A DNA stretch of 8,902 nucleotides from Betaproteobacteria bacterium. GTDB lineage: Bacteria; Pseudomonadota; Gammaproteobacteria; Burkholderiales; Casimicrobiaceae. Below are positions 1-6,965 of the stretch, piece by piece. The DNA is taken from contig VBDA01000438.1 of assembly GCA_005883655.1 (NCBI GenBank), positions 1-8,902 of the forward strand. Reading direction: 5' to 3'. The position numbers and the translations under genes are program-made. The first letter of the stretch is position 1; each line of letters starts with the position of its first letter. A model generated the notes under the pieces. It was not told the DNA's origin and did no database searches. It worked only from the letters and a program-made list of their open reading frames with translations.

Positions 1-629
1 GCTGCGAGCGCGTCGCGCACCACGCGCGCGGCGGTATAGGTGGCAAGGGTTGCGCCCGGTCGGGCAAGACGTGCAAGAGCCTTCATGACCGTCGGTGACC
101 ACATTTCAGGATTGCGGTCGGGCGCAAAGCCATCGAGATAGAATGCATCGGCGCCCAGACGCAAGTCGCGCAGCGCTTCGATAACATCCGCGAATACGAG
201 CGTCAGCGTGATCCGTCCGTCGCACCAATGCAGACGATGCGTACCGGCGATCGCGGGCGGCCACGCTGCGCAAATCTCGGCCGACTGATCGTTGAACTCG
301 GGGTAGCGCGCGTGCAGCGCGGCGAGATCCTCGCGGATGAAGGGATGCCGCTCAACGGAAACGAAATGCAGGCGCTCGCTTCGCGCGGGATCCGACCGCC
401 ACGCGGCGCAGGTCGCCATGAAATTGAGTCCCAGGCCAAACCCGGTTTCGACGATGGTGAATATGCGCGTGCCGGCCCAGCGCAGAGGCAGATCGTTGCC
501 ATGAAGAAAAACGTGTCGCGCCTGATCCGGCCCCGATTCGGCGCTGTGATACACATCCCCGAACTTTTGGGAGAACGGCGTGCCTGACGCATCGAAGGCG
601 AGCGTCGCCGGTTGGATTACGATGGGCAT
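1..629 (-). CDS. mnmC: MnmC-type tRNA 5-methylaminomethyl-2-thiouridine methyltransferase domain, partial (C-terminal part off the left edge)
   Basis: The reverse-strand reading from ATG at 629 stays open for 209 codons to the window edge. The protein begins MPIVIQPATLAFDASGTPFS and soon reads GDVYHS (residues 24-29), as is usual for MnmC N-termini. A SAM-binding glycine-rich stretch ETGFGLGLNF lies at 61-70, and the family signature YLDGFAPDRNPEMW at 164-177, with D166 the expected key acidic residue. In the known family this N-terminal domain (MnmD) methylates the aminomethyl group of the wobble uridine in tRNAs, giving mnm5s2U. In fused MnmC a C-terminal FAD oxidase domain follows and first removes the carboxymethyl group. 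Whether this gene is the fused form or stand-alone MnmD cannot be seen here. The reading frame extends upstream of ATG 629 (for example TTG at 665), but homology starts at about the ATG, so I chose that. No clear Shine-Dalgarno is visible. It is divergent from the 671 gene. Confidence 0.88.
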   Translation of the reverse strand, partial: MPIVIQPATLAFDASGTPFSQKFGDVYHSAESGPDQARHVFLHGNDLPLRWAGTRIFTIVETGFGLGLNFMATCAAWRSDPARSERLHFVSVERHPFIREDLAALHARYPEFNDQSAEICAAWPPAIAGTHRLHWCDGRITLTLVFADVIEALRDLRLGADAFYLDGFAPDRNPEMWSPTVMKALARLARPGATLATYTAARVVRDALA

Positions 630-670
630 CGGGCCAATATGCGTGCCGCCGGCGACGCGCGTCAAGCGCG

Positions 671-1270
671 ATGGCAATGCTCGGTGTTGCCGGCGCCGCG
701 CAATTGGATAGACTTCGAAGCAATCTTCGATCGATTACCGTGCCTTTCGCCTACTACGACAAGCTTTCGCCAGCCCGCCAGCGCATCTACCGCAAGAGCG
801 ACGCCATCGCAACGCTGGGCATTCCGCCGGGGCTTGCGCTCGCTGGCGCCATCGCTGCGATTGCCGACGGGCTTCGCAACGAGCACCGGGCCAGCGCGCA
901 GACCGCGTGCCAGAATCTGGTCGATGCGCTCGTCGAGGGCTACCACGTGCCCGCGGTCCGGGTGAAAGTGCTGTTGCGGCGGCCGGCCGACGACTACGGC
1001 GAGCTGCATGGACTCTACGAGCCCGAAGAAGAGGGTACGCGAGCGTGCATCACGCTGTGGATGCGAACCGCCCAGAAGAAGCAAGTGGTCGCGTTCAAGA
1101 CTTTCCTGCGCACCTTGATACACGAGGTCTGTCATCACCTCGATTACGAGTTATTTGCGCTCGAGGAAACCTTTCACACCGAGGGCTTTTACAAACGCGA
1201 GTCCACCCTCGTAGGCGCGCTCCTGGGTCAGCTCGCGGCGCAAGCGCCGGGCCCGATCGGCAACGGGTAG
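671..1270 (+). CDS. Conserved hypothetical protein with HExxH metallopeptidase-like motif
   Basis: This is a 199-residue ORF read away from the mnmC-like gene, ending in TAG at 1268-1270. I do not recognise a named gene. The C-terminal half carries LIHEVCHHLDYELF (149-162): H151-E152-x-x-H155 followed by H156, the form of a zinc-binding HExxH helix. A conserved-looking FHTEGFYKRES block (168-178) follows, whose H169, E171 or E177 could give a third metal ligand. The middle contains a charged segment DDYGELHGLYEPEEEG (107-122). There is no signal peptide and no clear membrane span, so a cytoplasmic location is inferred. Similar short proteins with this motif are conserved hypotheticals in proteobacteria; peptidase activity is unproven. 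The start is uncertain: ATG 671, ATG 677 or GTG 740 (which would begin VPFAYYDKLSPARQ) are all in frame, and the first 23 residues look less conserved. Codon pattern and strong local motifs make it a real gene. Confidence 0.8.
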   Translation: MAMLGVAGAAQLDRLRSNLRSITVPFAYYDKLSPARQRIYRKSDAIATLGIPPGLALAGAIAAIADGLRNEHRASAQTACQNLVDALVEGYHVPAVRVKVLLRRPADDYGELHGLYEPEEEGTRACITLWMRTAQKKQVVAFKTFLRTLIHEVCHHLDYELFALEETFHTEGFYKRESTLVGALLGQLAAQAPGPIGNG

Positions 1271-1291
1271 TTCACGGACCACTCCTTGCGC

Positions 1292-1306
1292 GGCCCGCTG
1301 CTCACA
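1292..1306. repeat. Short motif GGC(C/T)CGCTGCTCACA, first copy
   Basis: The 15 bases GGCCCGCTGCTCACA differ by one base from the two closely spaced downstream copies at 1506-1520 and 1529-1543. The core CGCTGCTCACA is identical in all three. The function is unknown. Confidence 0.5.
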
Positions 1307-1359
1307 GACCACCTCTTTGTGCGGCATGCGCGGGCGAAACGGCTGAGTGTCGGTGGTTA

Positions 1360-1403
1360 GCGCTGATTCGCGGTCGCTCGCACCCCATTCGCTTCGCGAA
1401 CGG
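1360..1403. repeat. 44-bp direct repeat, copy 1
   Basis: This segment is identical over 44 bases to 1457-1500. It begins GCGCTGATTCGCGG and ends TTCGCTTCGCGAACGG. Weaker similarity continues on both sides (for example a shared GTGTCG upstream and GGCTC downstream), so the underlying unit is an imperfect repeat of period 97. Within it TTCGC-TTC-GCGAA can form a small five-pair hairpin. It resembles a dispersed intergenic repeat family, but that needs the rest of the genome. Confidence 0.85.
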
Positions 1404-1431
1404 CGCCGGCTCCTCGCGCGCTGTTCGTGAA
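1393..1431 (+). terminator. Strong hairpin downstream of the HExxH gene (possible terminator without T-tract)
   Basis: Bases 1393-1406 pair with 1418-1431, giving a 14-pair stem with two G-U wobbles (1396/1428 and 1402/1422) and an 11-base loop. The wobbles pair only in plus-strand RNA, so the structure favours the transcript of the upstream plus-strand gene. The following bases (AGGGAACATT) are not a T-tract, so intrinsic termination is doubtful. The left arm lies in the first 44-base repeat. The second repeat copy lacks the matching right arm. Confidence 0.4.
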
Positions 1432-1456
1432 AGGGAACATTGCGTGTCGCCGGCGG

Positions 1457-1500
1457 GCGCTGATTCGCGGTCGCTCGCACCCCATTCGCTTCGCGAACGG
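1457..1500. repeat. 44-bp direct repeat, copy 2
   Basis: A perfect copy of 1360-1403, offset by 97 bases in the same orientation. It sits just past the ancestral stop codon of the minus-strand outer-membrane-factor gene and before the two GGCTCGCTGCTCACA copies. Confidence 0.85.
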
Positions 1501-1505
1501 GACCC

Positions 1506-1543
1506 GGCTCGCTGCTCACACGCTACCTGGCTCGCTGCTCACA
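1506..1543. repeat. Two copies of GGCTCGCTGCTCACA, 23-base period
   Basis: Identical 15-base copies occupy 1506-1520 and 1529-1543, separated by 8 bases. A one-mismatch copy lies at 1292-1306. In the minus-strand remnant reading frame the second copy codes for the last residues before the stop, and the first copy contains the TGA itself (1516-1518). The gene's extreme 3' end therefore appears built from the intergenic repeat. Confidence 0.6.
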
Positions 1544-1605
1544 GCGCTGGCCGCGTTCCACCCGCCGCCCAGCGCCTTGATCAACGCGACGCTGGCGGAA
1601 AGGCG
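1516..1605 (-). pseudogene. Out-of-frame C-terminal remnant of the NodT-type outer-membrane factor
   Basis: Read on the minus strand from 1605, the sequence encodes RLSASVALIKALGGGW followed by about 13 residues and TGA at 1518-1516. RLxASVxLIKALGGGW is the hallmark C-terminus of NodT/OprM-family channels. It is in a different frame from the upstream ORF, which overlaps it and stops at 1583-1581. Two bases separate the last homologous upstream codon (V421, GTC at 1610-1608) from the first remnant codon. About 44 codons that normally lie between are missing, so this looks like the residue of an internal, out-of-frame deletion and not a separate gene. Confidence 0.8.
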
Positions 1606-2870
1606 CTGACGGCTTCATCCTGAACTGAGGCCTCCTGCTCCAGGATGCGCAGCGCTACGAGATTGTCTTCGACCTCCAGGAATCCGTTGAGCACCGTCTG
1701 CCGATAGTTCGCGACATTTTCGTCATAGGTCGCGATCGCCTGGGCCGTTTGCGCGCGGCGCAGCCCGGCGTCGAATATCGTCTGCGCCAACGCCGAACCG
1801 AGCGACCAGTAGCGGCTGGGCAGCGAAAACAATTGCGACAGCACCGAGCTCTGGAAGCCACCGGTTGCCGACAGCGTGAGCGAGGGAAAGAACGCCGCCT
1901 CGGCGACACCGATCTGAGCGTTGGCCGCCGCCGCGCGCCGTTCTGCGGCGGCGATATCCGGACGACGCTCGAGCAATTCGGAAGGCAGTCCCGGCGGTAT
2001 CGGTGGAAACTCGGTGGGCACGGATTCGGCGGCGACCGAAAAGTCCGCGGGCGCCTTACCGAGAAGAACAGCGATTGCGTGCTCGAGCTGCGCGCGCTGG
2101 ATCCCGGCGTCGATGGCCTGCGCCTGGGTGGACTTGAGTTGCGTTTCGGCTTGGGCGACATCGGCACGCGCCGCAACGCCGACCGCATACTGGTTGCGCG
2201 TCAATTGCAGCGATCGCTGATAAGCCTCCACGGTGTCGTTGAGCAGGCGGATCTGCGCGTCTTGAACACGGAGCAGAAAATAATCCTCGGCGAGCAGCGC
2301 CTGCGCCGACAGCTTCGCCGATTCGAGGTCCGCGACGCTGGCTTGCGCCGAGGCTTCGCTGGCTTCGACCGTTCGCCTGACGCGGCCCCACAGGTCGACT
2401 TCCCAGCTCACGTCCAGCGCGACGTTGTAGTCGTTGCGGGGGCCTCCGCCCTGGCCGGTGGTGGTGTTGACGCTACTGCCAGTCGCGCCGCGGGCGCTGC
2501 TTCGCGATGCACTGGCGCTTGCGCTGACTAGCGGAAACAATGCGGCTCGCGCCTGCTGGGTCAATGCCCGCGCCTCGCGCACGCGTGCTTCGGCAGCCTT
2601 GATGGTCTGATTGCTGACCTCGACCGGCGCCATCAGTGCATCGAGTTTCGGGTCCTTGAAAACTTCCCACCAATTGCCGCGCCGCTCCTGGTCTCGCGGC
2701 TCGGCAGGTTTCCACGGTATCGCTTCCTTGTAGGCCGAAGGCGATTCCACGGCTGGCCGAACATAGTTCGGACCGACCGAGCATCCAAGCAGCGCGGACG
2801 CGGCGCATGCAGCCCACGCCGCGCACCTTCTGCGCCTCGCGCCAGCCCGTTTCGCGCGTTCGCCGGTCAT
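1581..2870 (-). CDS. NodT/OprM-family outer-membrane efflux lipoprotein, C-terminally truncated and frameshifted
   Basis: The 429-residue product has an Arg-rich start, a hydrophobic signal segment (17-29) and a lipobox LLGC with C30 as the lipidation site. The family opening SVGPNYVRP follows at 31-39. Other family landmarks are the YNVALDVSWEVDLWGRVRR strand (148-166), the first NQYxxG segment (226-231) and LERRPDIAAAERR (300-312) leading into AQIGVAEAAFFPSLTLS (318-334). Known members are trimeric outer-membrane channels that dock to an RND pump through a periplasmic adaptor. The frame is homologous up to DEAV (418-421) and then ends in eight unrelated residues. The second NQYxxG helix and the LIKALGGGW end are lost, the latter surviving out of frame at 1516-1605. 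A normal member would be about 495 residues here. The start ATG 2870 lies five bases after the mdtC-like stop and has a good ribosome-binding site; a longer start at 2942 would overlap that gene. Channel function is doubtful. Confidence 0.85.
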   Translation of the reverse strand: MTGERAKRAGARRRRCAAWAACAASALLGCSVGPNYVRPAVESPSAYKEAIPWKPAEPRDQERRGNWWEVFKDPKLDALMAPVEVSNQTIKAAEARVREARALTQQARAALFPLVSASASASRSSARGATGSSVNTTTGQGGGPRNDYNVALDVSWEVDLWGRVRRTVEASEASAQASVADLESAKLSAQALLAEDYFLLRVQDAQIRLLNDTVEAYQRSLQLTRNQYAVGVAARADVAQAETQLKSTQAQAIDAGIQRAQLEHAIAVLLGKAPADFSVAAESVPTEFPPIPPGLPSELLERRPDIAAAERRAAAANAQIGVAEAAFFPSLTLSATGGFQSSVLSQLFSLPSRYWSLGSALAQTIFDAGLRRAQTAQAIATYDENVANYRQTVLNGFLEVEDNLVALRILEQEASVQDEAVSAFPPASR

Positions 2871-2875
2871 TTCGC

Positions 2876-5800
2876 TCAGTCCCCCGTTTCGGCGGCCGCG
2901 TTCGGCACCGCGGGCGAGCCTTGACGCAGGCGCCGCGTCCACAGGCTGAACCGGTCGAGATACAGGTACACGACCGGTGTCGTGTACAGCGTCAACACCT
3001 GGCTGACGATCAGCCCACCCACAATGGAAATGCCGAGAGGCTGACGGAATTCCGCTCCGTCCCCGGTTCCGATCGCAAGCGGCACCGCGGCCAGCAGCGC
3101 TGCCATGGTGGTCATCATGATCGGGCGAAAGCGCAACAGGCAGGCCTCGAAGATCGCTTCACGCGAATTCTTGTTACGATTGCGCTCTGCCTCCAGCGCG
3201 AAGTCGATCATCATGATCGCATTCTTCTTCACAATACCGATGAGAAGAATGACGCCGATCAGAGCGATGACACTGAACTCGGTGTGAAACAGCTTCAGCG
3301 CAAGCAATGCACCGACGCCTGCCGACGGCAGCGTGGACAGGATCGTGATCGGATGGACGTAGCTTTCGTACAGCACGCCGAGGACGATATAGACGGTAAG
3401 GAGCGCCGCGAGAATGAGCCACGGTTGGCTGTTGAGAGAGTCCTGGAACGCCCGCGCGGTGCCCTGAAAGCTGCCGCGTACGGATGCGGGAACGCCGATT
3501 CGTGCAAGCGCGTCCTCGATCGCCAGTGTTGCCTGACCGAGCGAGGTGCCGCCCGGCAAATTGAACGAGATAGTGGACGCCACGAATTGCGACTGGTGAT
3601 TCACGCCAAGCGAGGTGTTGGTGCGGGCGTAACTCGCGAATGCGGAGAGCGGAACCTGGGCTCCTTTGGAAGTGCTTACATACACGTGATCGAGAGAGGA
3701 GGCGGACTGCCAGTATTCCGGCGCAGCCTCCATGACTACGTGATACTGGTTCAGCGCGGAATAGATGGTCGAAACCTGTCGCTGACCGAACGCGTCGTTG
3801 AGTGTGGTGTCGATCAGCCTCGGTGAGACGCCTAAGCGTGCCGCGGTGTCGCGATCAATGACTAGCGATGTCTGCAGGCCCTTGTCCTGCTGATCGGTGT
3901 TGACGTCCACCAGTTGCGGCAACTGGCTCATGGCCTGACGTATGCGCGGCTCCCAGGTGCGCAGCTCGTCCAGATCGTCCGCCTGCAAGGTGTATTGGTA
4001 CGCCGCGTTGGCCTGCCTTCCGCCGACGCGAATGTCCTGCACCGGGTTGAGGAAGAGGTTGGCGCCGGGCTCGTTGGCGAGCTTCATGCGCAGGCGCGCG
4101 ATGATCTTGTCGGCCGACTCCTTGCGTTCGGCCAAGGGCTTCAGCTGAACGAACATCTGCCCGGTATTTCGTTGTGAGCCGCCGGTGAATGCGACCACGT
4201 TTTCGACCGCGGGGTCGGCGCGGACGATGTCGACGAAGCTCGCCAGCTTGGGCTGCATCGCCTGGAACGATATGCTCTGGTCCGCCTGGATGAATCCTTG
4301 CAGCCGGCCTGTGTCCTGCTGGGGGAAAAACCCCTTGGGAATATCGATGTACAGATAGACGTTGAGACACACGACCGCGAGAAGAATCACCGTCGTGACC
4401 AGCCCGTGATCGAGCGACCAGGTGAGGCTTCGCTCATACCCGCGATGCATGGCGCCGAACGCGCGCTCGCTCCAGGCATGAAAACGGCCGTGGCGCAGCT
4501 CCTTTTCCGGGCGCAGCAGACGCGAGCACATCATCGGCGTCATGGTCAGCGAAAGCACCAGCGAAATGAGGACCGCGACCGACAGCGTCACCGCGAACTC
4601 GCGGAAATAACGGCCGACAATGCCTCCCATCAGCAGGATGGGAATGAAGACGGCAATCAACGACACGCTCATCGACAGCACCGTGAAGCCGACCTCGCGC
4701 GCGCCCTGCAGCGACGCCTTCATCGGCGACATCCCCTCCTCGATGTGACGCGAAACATTCTCGAGCACGACAATCGCATCATCGACCACGAAGCCCGTCG
4801 CGATGATCAGCGCCATTAGGGAGAGGTTGTTCAGGCTGAAGCCGCACAGATACATGATGCCGAAAGTCGCGACCAGCGATACCGGCACCGCGACGCTGGG
4901 GATCAACGTTGCCCGCCAGTTGCGCAGGAACAGGAAAACGACCAGGACGACCAGGCAGACCGCTACCACCAGCGTCCGCTCGACATCGCGCAACGATGCG
5001 CGGATGGTCGTCGTGCGCTCCATCACCACGTCGACCTTGATCGCGCTTGGAATGGATGCCCGAAGCTGTGGCAGCATCGCGGTGATGCTGTCGACGGTTT
5101 CGATAATGTTGGCGTTTGGCTGCCGGGTAATGATGATCAGCACCGAAGGCTTGCCGTTGGAGGAGCCCGAGTTGCGGAGATCCTGCACCGAGTCCACGGC
5201 ATTGCCCAAGTCGGTGAGCTTGACCGCCGAGCCGTTACGGTAGGCAATGATCAACGGCAGATAGTCGACCGCCTTCTTGGCCTGGTCGTTGGCATAAATC
5301 TGCCAGTGGCGATCGCCTGCCTCCAGCGACCCCTTCGGCCGATTGGCGTTGGTGGCGGCGAGAACCGTTCGCACATCCTCGAAGCCTATCCCGTATTTGT
5401 TGAGCGTCTGCGGATTGAGCTCGACCCGCACCGCGGGGAGCGAGCTTCCTCCCACCTGAACCTGCCCAACGCCCTGCAGCTGCGAGAGCTTCTGGCCGAT
5501 GATGGTGGATCCCGCGTCGTACATCTGGCCTTGCGTCATGGTGTCCGAGGTAAGCGCCAGGATCATGATCGGCGCGTCGGCCGGATTGACCTTGCGATAG
5601 GTCGGATTGCTGGGAAGTCCGGTGGGCAAGAGGCTCCGCGCCGCGTTGAGCGCGGCCTGCACGTCGCGCGCGGCGCCATCGATATCACGGCTGAGCTCGA
5701 ACTGAAGTGTGACGCGAGACGAGCCGAGCGAGCTGTTCGACGTCATTTCGGTCACGCCGGCGATGCGGCCGAGCGAGCGCTCGAGCGGGGTGGCGACGGT

Positions 5801-6049
5801 GGCGGCCATGGTCTCCGGGCTCGCACCCGGGAGCGAAGCAGAAACCGAGATCGTGGGAAAGTCGACCTGAGGCAGCGGCGAGACCGGCAACAGGCGAAAG
5901 GCGGCGGCGCCGGCGAGCGCGAGCCCGATGGTGAGGAGCGTCGTCGCTACCGGACGATCGATGAACGGCGCCGACAGATTGACCTGAAGCGCCGACGTGT
6001 CACGCGCAATCGGGTCCTTGTCAGGCACTTCGTCTGACACGCTAATCAC
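2876..6049 (-). CDS. mdtC: RND efflux pump inner-membrane subunit, MdtC-like
   Basis: This is a full-length RND transporter of 1057 residues (E. coli MdtC is slightly over 1020). An N-terminal extension of about 23 residues precedes NLSAPFIDRPVATTLL, where known MdtC proteins usually begin, and the first membrane span (about 34-54). PLPQVDFPTISV follows. The relay residues are in place: D423-D424 in GFVVDDAIVVLEN, K942 in GIVKKNAIMMIDFA, and R973/T980 in RFRPIMMT. The block REVGFTVLSMSVSL and the relay context match MdtC more than MdtB. In E. coli, MdtB and MdtC form a heteromeric proton-driven pump in the inner membrane exporting bile salts, novobiocin and similar compounds with MdtA and TolC. 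Start GTG 6049 overlaps the upstream stop in GTGATTAG; GTG 6040 and GTG 6028 are alternatives. No lesion was found. If the mdtB-like partner is truly broken, this subunit has lost its usual partner. Homomeric function is possible but unproven. Confidence 0.93.
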   Translation of the reverse strand: MISVSDEVPDKDPIARDTSALQVNLSAPFIDRPVATTLLTIGLALAGAAAFRLLPVSPLPQVDFPTISVSASLPGASPETMAATVATPLERSLGRIAGVTEMTSNSSLGSSRVTLQFELSRDIDGAARDVQAALNAARSLLPTGLPSNPTYRKVNPADAPIMILALTSDTMTQGQMYDAGSTIIGQKLSQLQGVGQVQVGGSSLPAVRVELNPQTLNKYGIGFEDVRTVLAATNANRPKGSLEAGDRHWQIYANDQAKKAVDYLPLIIAYRNGSAVKLTDLGNAVDSVQDLRNSGSSNGKPSVLIIITRQPNANIIETVDSITAMLPQLRASIPSAIKVDVVMERTTTIRASLRDVERTLVVAVCLVVLVVFLFLRNWRATLIPSVAVPVSLVATFGIMYLCGFSLNNLSLMALIIATGFVVDDAIVVLENVSRHIEEGMSPMKASLQGAREVGFTVLSMSVSLIAVFIPILLMGGIVGRYFREFAVTLSVAVLISLVLSLTMTPMMCSRLLRPEKELRHGRFHAWSERAFGAMHRGYERSLTWSLDHGLVTTVILLAVVCLNVYLYIDIPKGFFPQQDTGRLQGFIQADQSISFQAMQPKLASFVDIVRADPAVENVVAFTGGSQRNTGQMFVQLKPLAERKESADKIIARLRMKLANEPGANLFLNPVQDIRVGGRQANAAYQYTLQADDLDELRTWEPRIRQAMSQLPQLVDVNTDQQDKGLQTSLVIDRDTAARLGVSPRLIDTTLNDAFGQRQVSTIYSALNQYHVVMEAAPEYWQSASSLDHVYVSTSKGAQVPLSAFASYARTNTSLGVNHQSQFVASTISFNLPGGTSLGQATLAIEDALARIGVPASVRGSFQGTARAFQDSLNSQPWLILAALLTVYIVLGVLYESYVHPITILSTLPSAGVGALLALKLFHTEFSVIALIGVILLIGIVKKNAIMMIDFALEAERNRNKNSREAIFEACLLRFRPIMMTTMAALLAAVPLAIGTGDGAEFRQPLGISIVGGLIVSQVLTLYTTPVVYLYLDRFSLWTRRLRQGSPAVPNAAAETGD
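2880..2885 (-). promoter_or_regulatory. Ribosome-binding site of the outer-membrane-factor gene
   Basis: GGGGGA on the minus strand lies nine bases before ATG 2870 and inside the last codons of the mdtC-like gene. It decides the start of the lipoprotein gene at 2870 and suggests translational coupling with the upstream cistron. Confidence 0.6.
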
Positions 6050-6821
6050 CGGACGCCGGCGCAGGTGCTGGCTCTTGCTTGCCTTTGCCGCGCTTCTCGA
6101 CCCTGCGCGCGAGGCTGTCGAAGGCGAGATAGATCACCGGCGTCGTGAACAAAGTCAGCATCTGGCTCACGATCAATCCTCCGACCATGGTGATGCCGAG
6201 CGGATGACGAAGCTCCGAGCCCACCCCCCAGCCGACCATCAACGGCAGCGCCGCGAGGAGTGCCGCCATGGTCGTCATCATGATCGGCCGGAAGCGCAAC
6301 AGGCACGCCTGGTAAATCGCCTCGCGTGGGGGCTTGCCTTCCTTGCGCTCGGCATCGAGCGCGAAGTCGATCATCATGATCGCGTTCTTTTTCACAATGC
6401 CGATAAGGAGCACGATGCCGATGATGGCGATCACACCGAGATCCTTACCGAAAATTATCAGTGCCAGCAGCGCTCCGACGCCGGCCGAGGGAAGCGTGGA
6501 GAGAATCGTGATCGGATGGATGAAGCTCTCGTATAGCACCCCGAGCACGATGTACATGGTGACGATAGCGGCAAGGATGAGCCAAAGCTCGTTGCCAAGC
6601 GAACCGCGGAACGCCGCCGCAGCGCCTTGAAATTGGACCTGCGCGCTCGCGGGCAGGCCGATTCCGGCTTGCGTTTTCTGGATTGCGTCCACCGCGTCGC
6701 CGAGCGAAGCTCCCGGGGCGAGATTGAAGGAGATGGTCGCCGCGGGGAACTGGCCGATGTGGTTGACCACCAGCGGCGAAGCGTGCTCGGAGATGCGCGC
6801 AATGGCCGTCAGCGGGACTTG

Positions 6822-6965
6822 CATCGACGCTTGCGAGCTCACGCCGGACGAGCTCGCCGATGATGTCGTCCCGGCTCCCGGTGCTGCCAGGGCCGCGGAC
6901 GCGTTGGCGCCAGTGGTCGGCACCGATCCGGCGCTCGCCGTCGCAGAGCCCGAATTGGTCGCGGG
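6822..6965 (-). other. 48-residue Ala/Ser/Thr/Gly-rich insertion in the MdtB-like porter
   Basis: Between SQIYV and QVPLTAIARI the MdtB-like protein carries 48 low-complexity residues made almost only of A, S, T, G, N, P and V. The mdtC-like paralogue has a few residues there (VYVSTSKGAQVPLSAF), as does E. coli MdtB (YVKSSDGG before VPL). By comparison with AcrB the site lies at the edge of the C-terminal docking (funnel) domain in the periplasm, where the pump meets adaptor and channel. The insert is in frame (144 bases), looks disordered, and does not itself break the gene. Comparable inserts may occur in other betaproteobacterial MdtB proteins. Confidence 0.75.

Larger units (their letters stand above)
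1271..1515. other. Convergent intergenic stretch, repeat-rich
   Basis: No credible gene lies between the stop of the HExxH gene and the ancestral 3' end of the outer-membrane-factor gene. Short open frames here merely run through repeats and have no recognisable protein character. The stretch holds two copies of a 44-base direct repeat, a long hairpin and copies of a GGC(C/T)CGCTGCTCACA motif, each listed separately. Because transcription converges here, it is a plausible zone for terminators of both units. No canonical hairpin plus T-tract was found. Confidence 0.6.

Noticed and set aside
228..587. Plus-strand ORF opposite the MnmC-type gene
   Set aside because: The minus-strand frame has clear MnmC signatures; the plus-strand translation has none.
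1360..1500. Possible CRISPR array
   Set aside because: Only two copies of the 44-base unit, a spacer of 53 bases with similarity to the repeat flanks, and no cas genes.
907..1623. 238-codon plus-strand frame across the HExxH gene end and the repeats
   Set aside because: It overlaps the HExxH gene in another frame and translates the direct repeat twice; no protein-like features.
2871..2942. Longer start (2942) for the outer-membrane lipoprotein
   Set aside because: It would put 24 Arg/Ala-rich residues before the signal peptide and overlap the mdtC-like gene by 67 bases; ATG 2870 has a well-spaced GGGGGA.
2807..3826. Long plus-strand open frame opposite the mdtC-like gene
   Set aside because: Composition is Arg/Gln/His-rich with no family character; it mirrors the strong RND coding on the minus strand.
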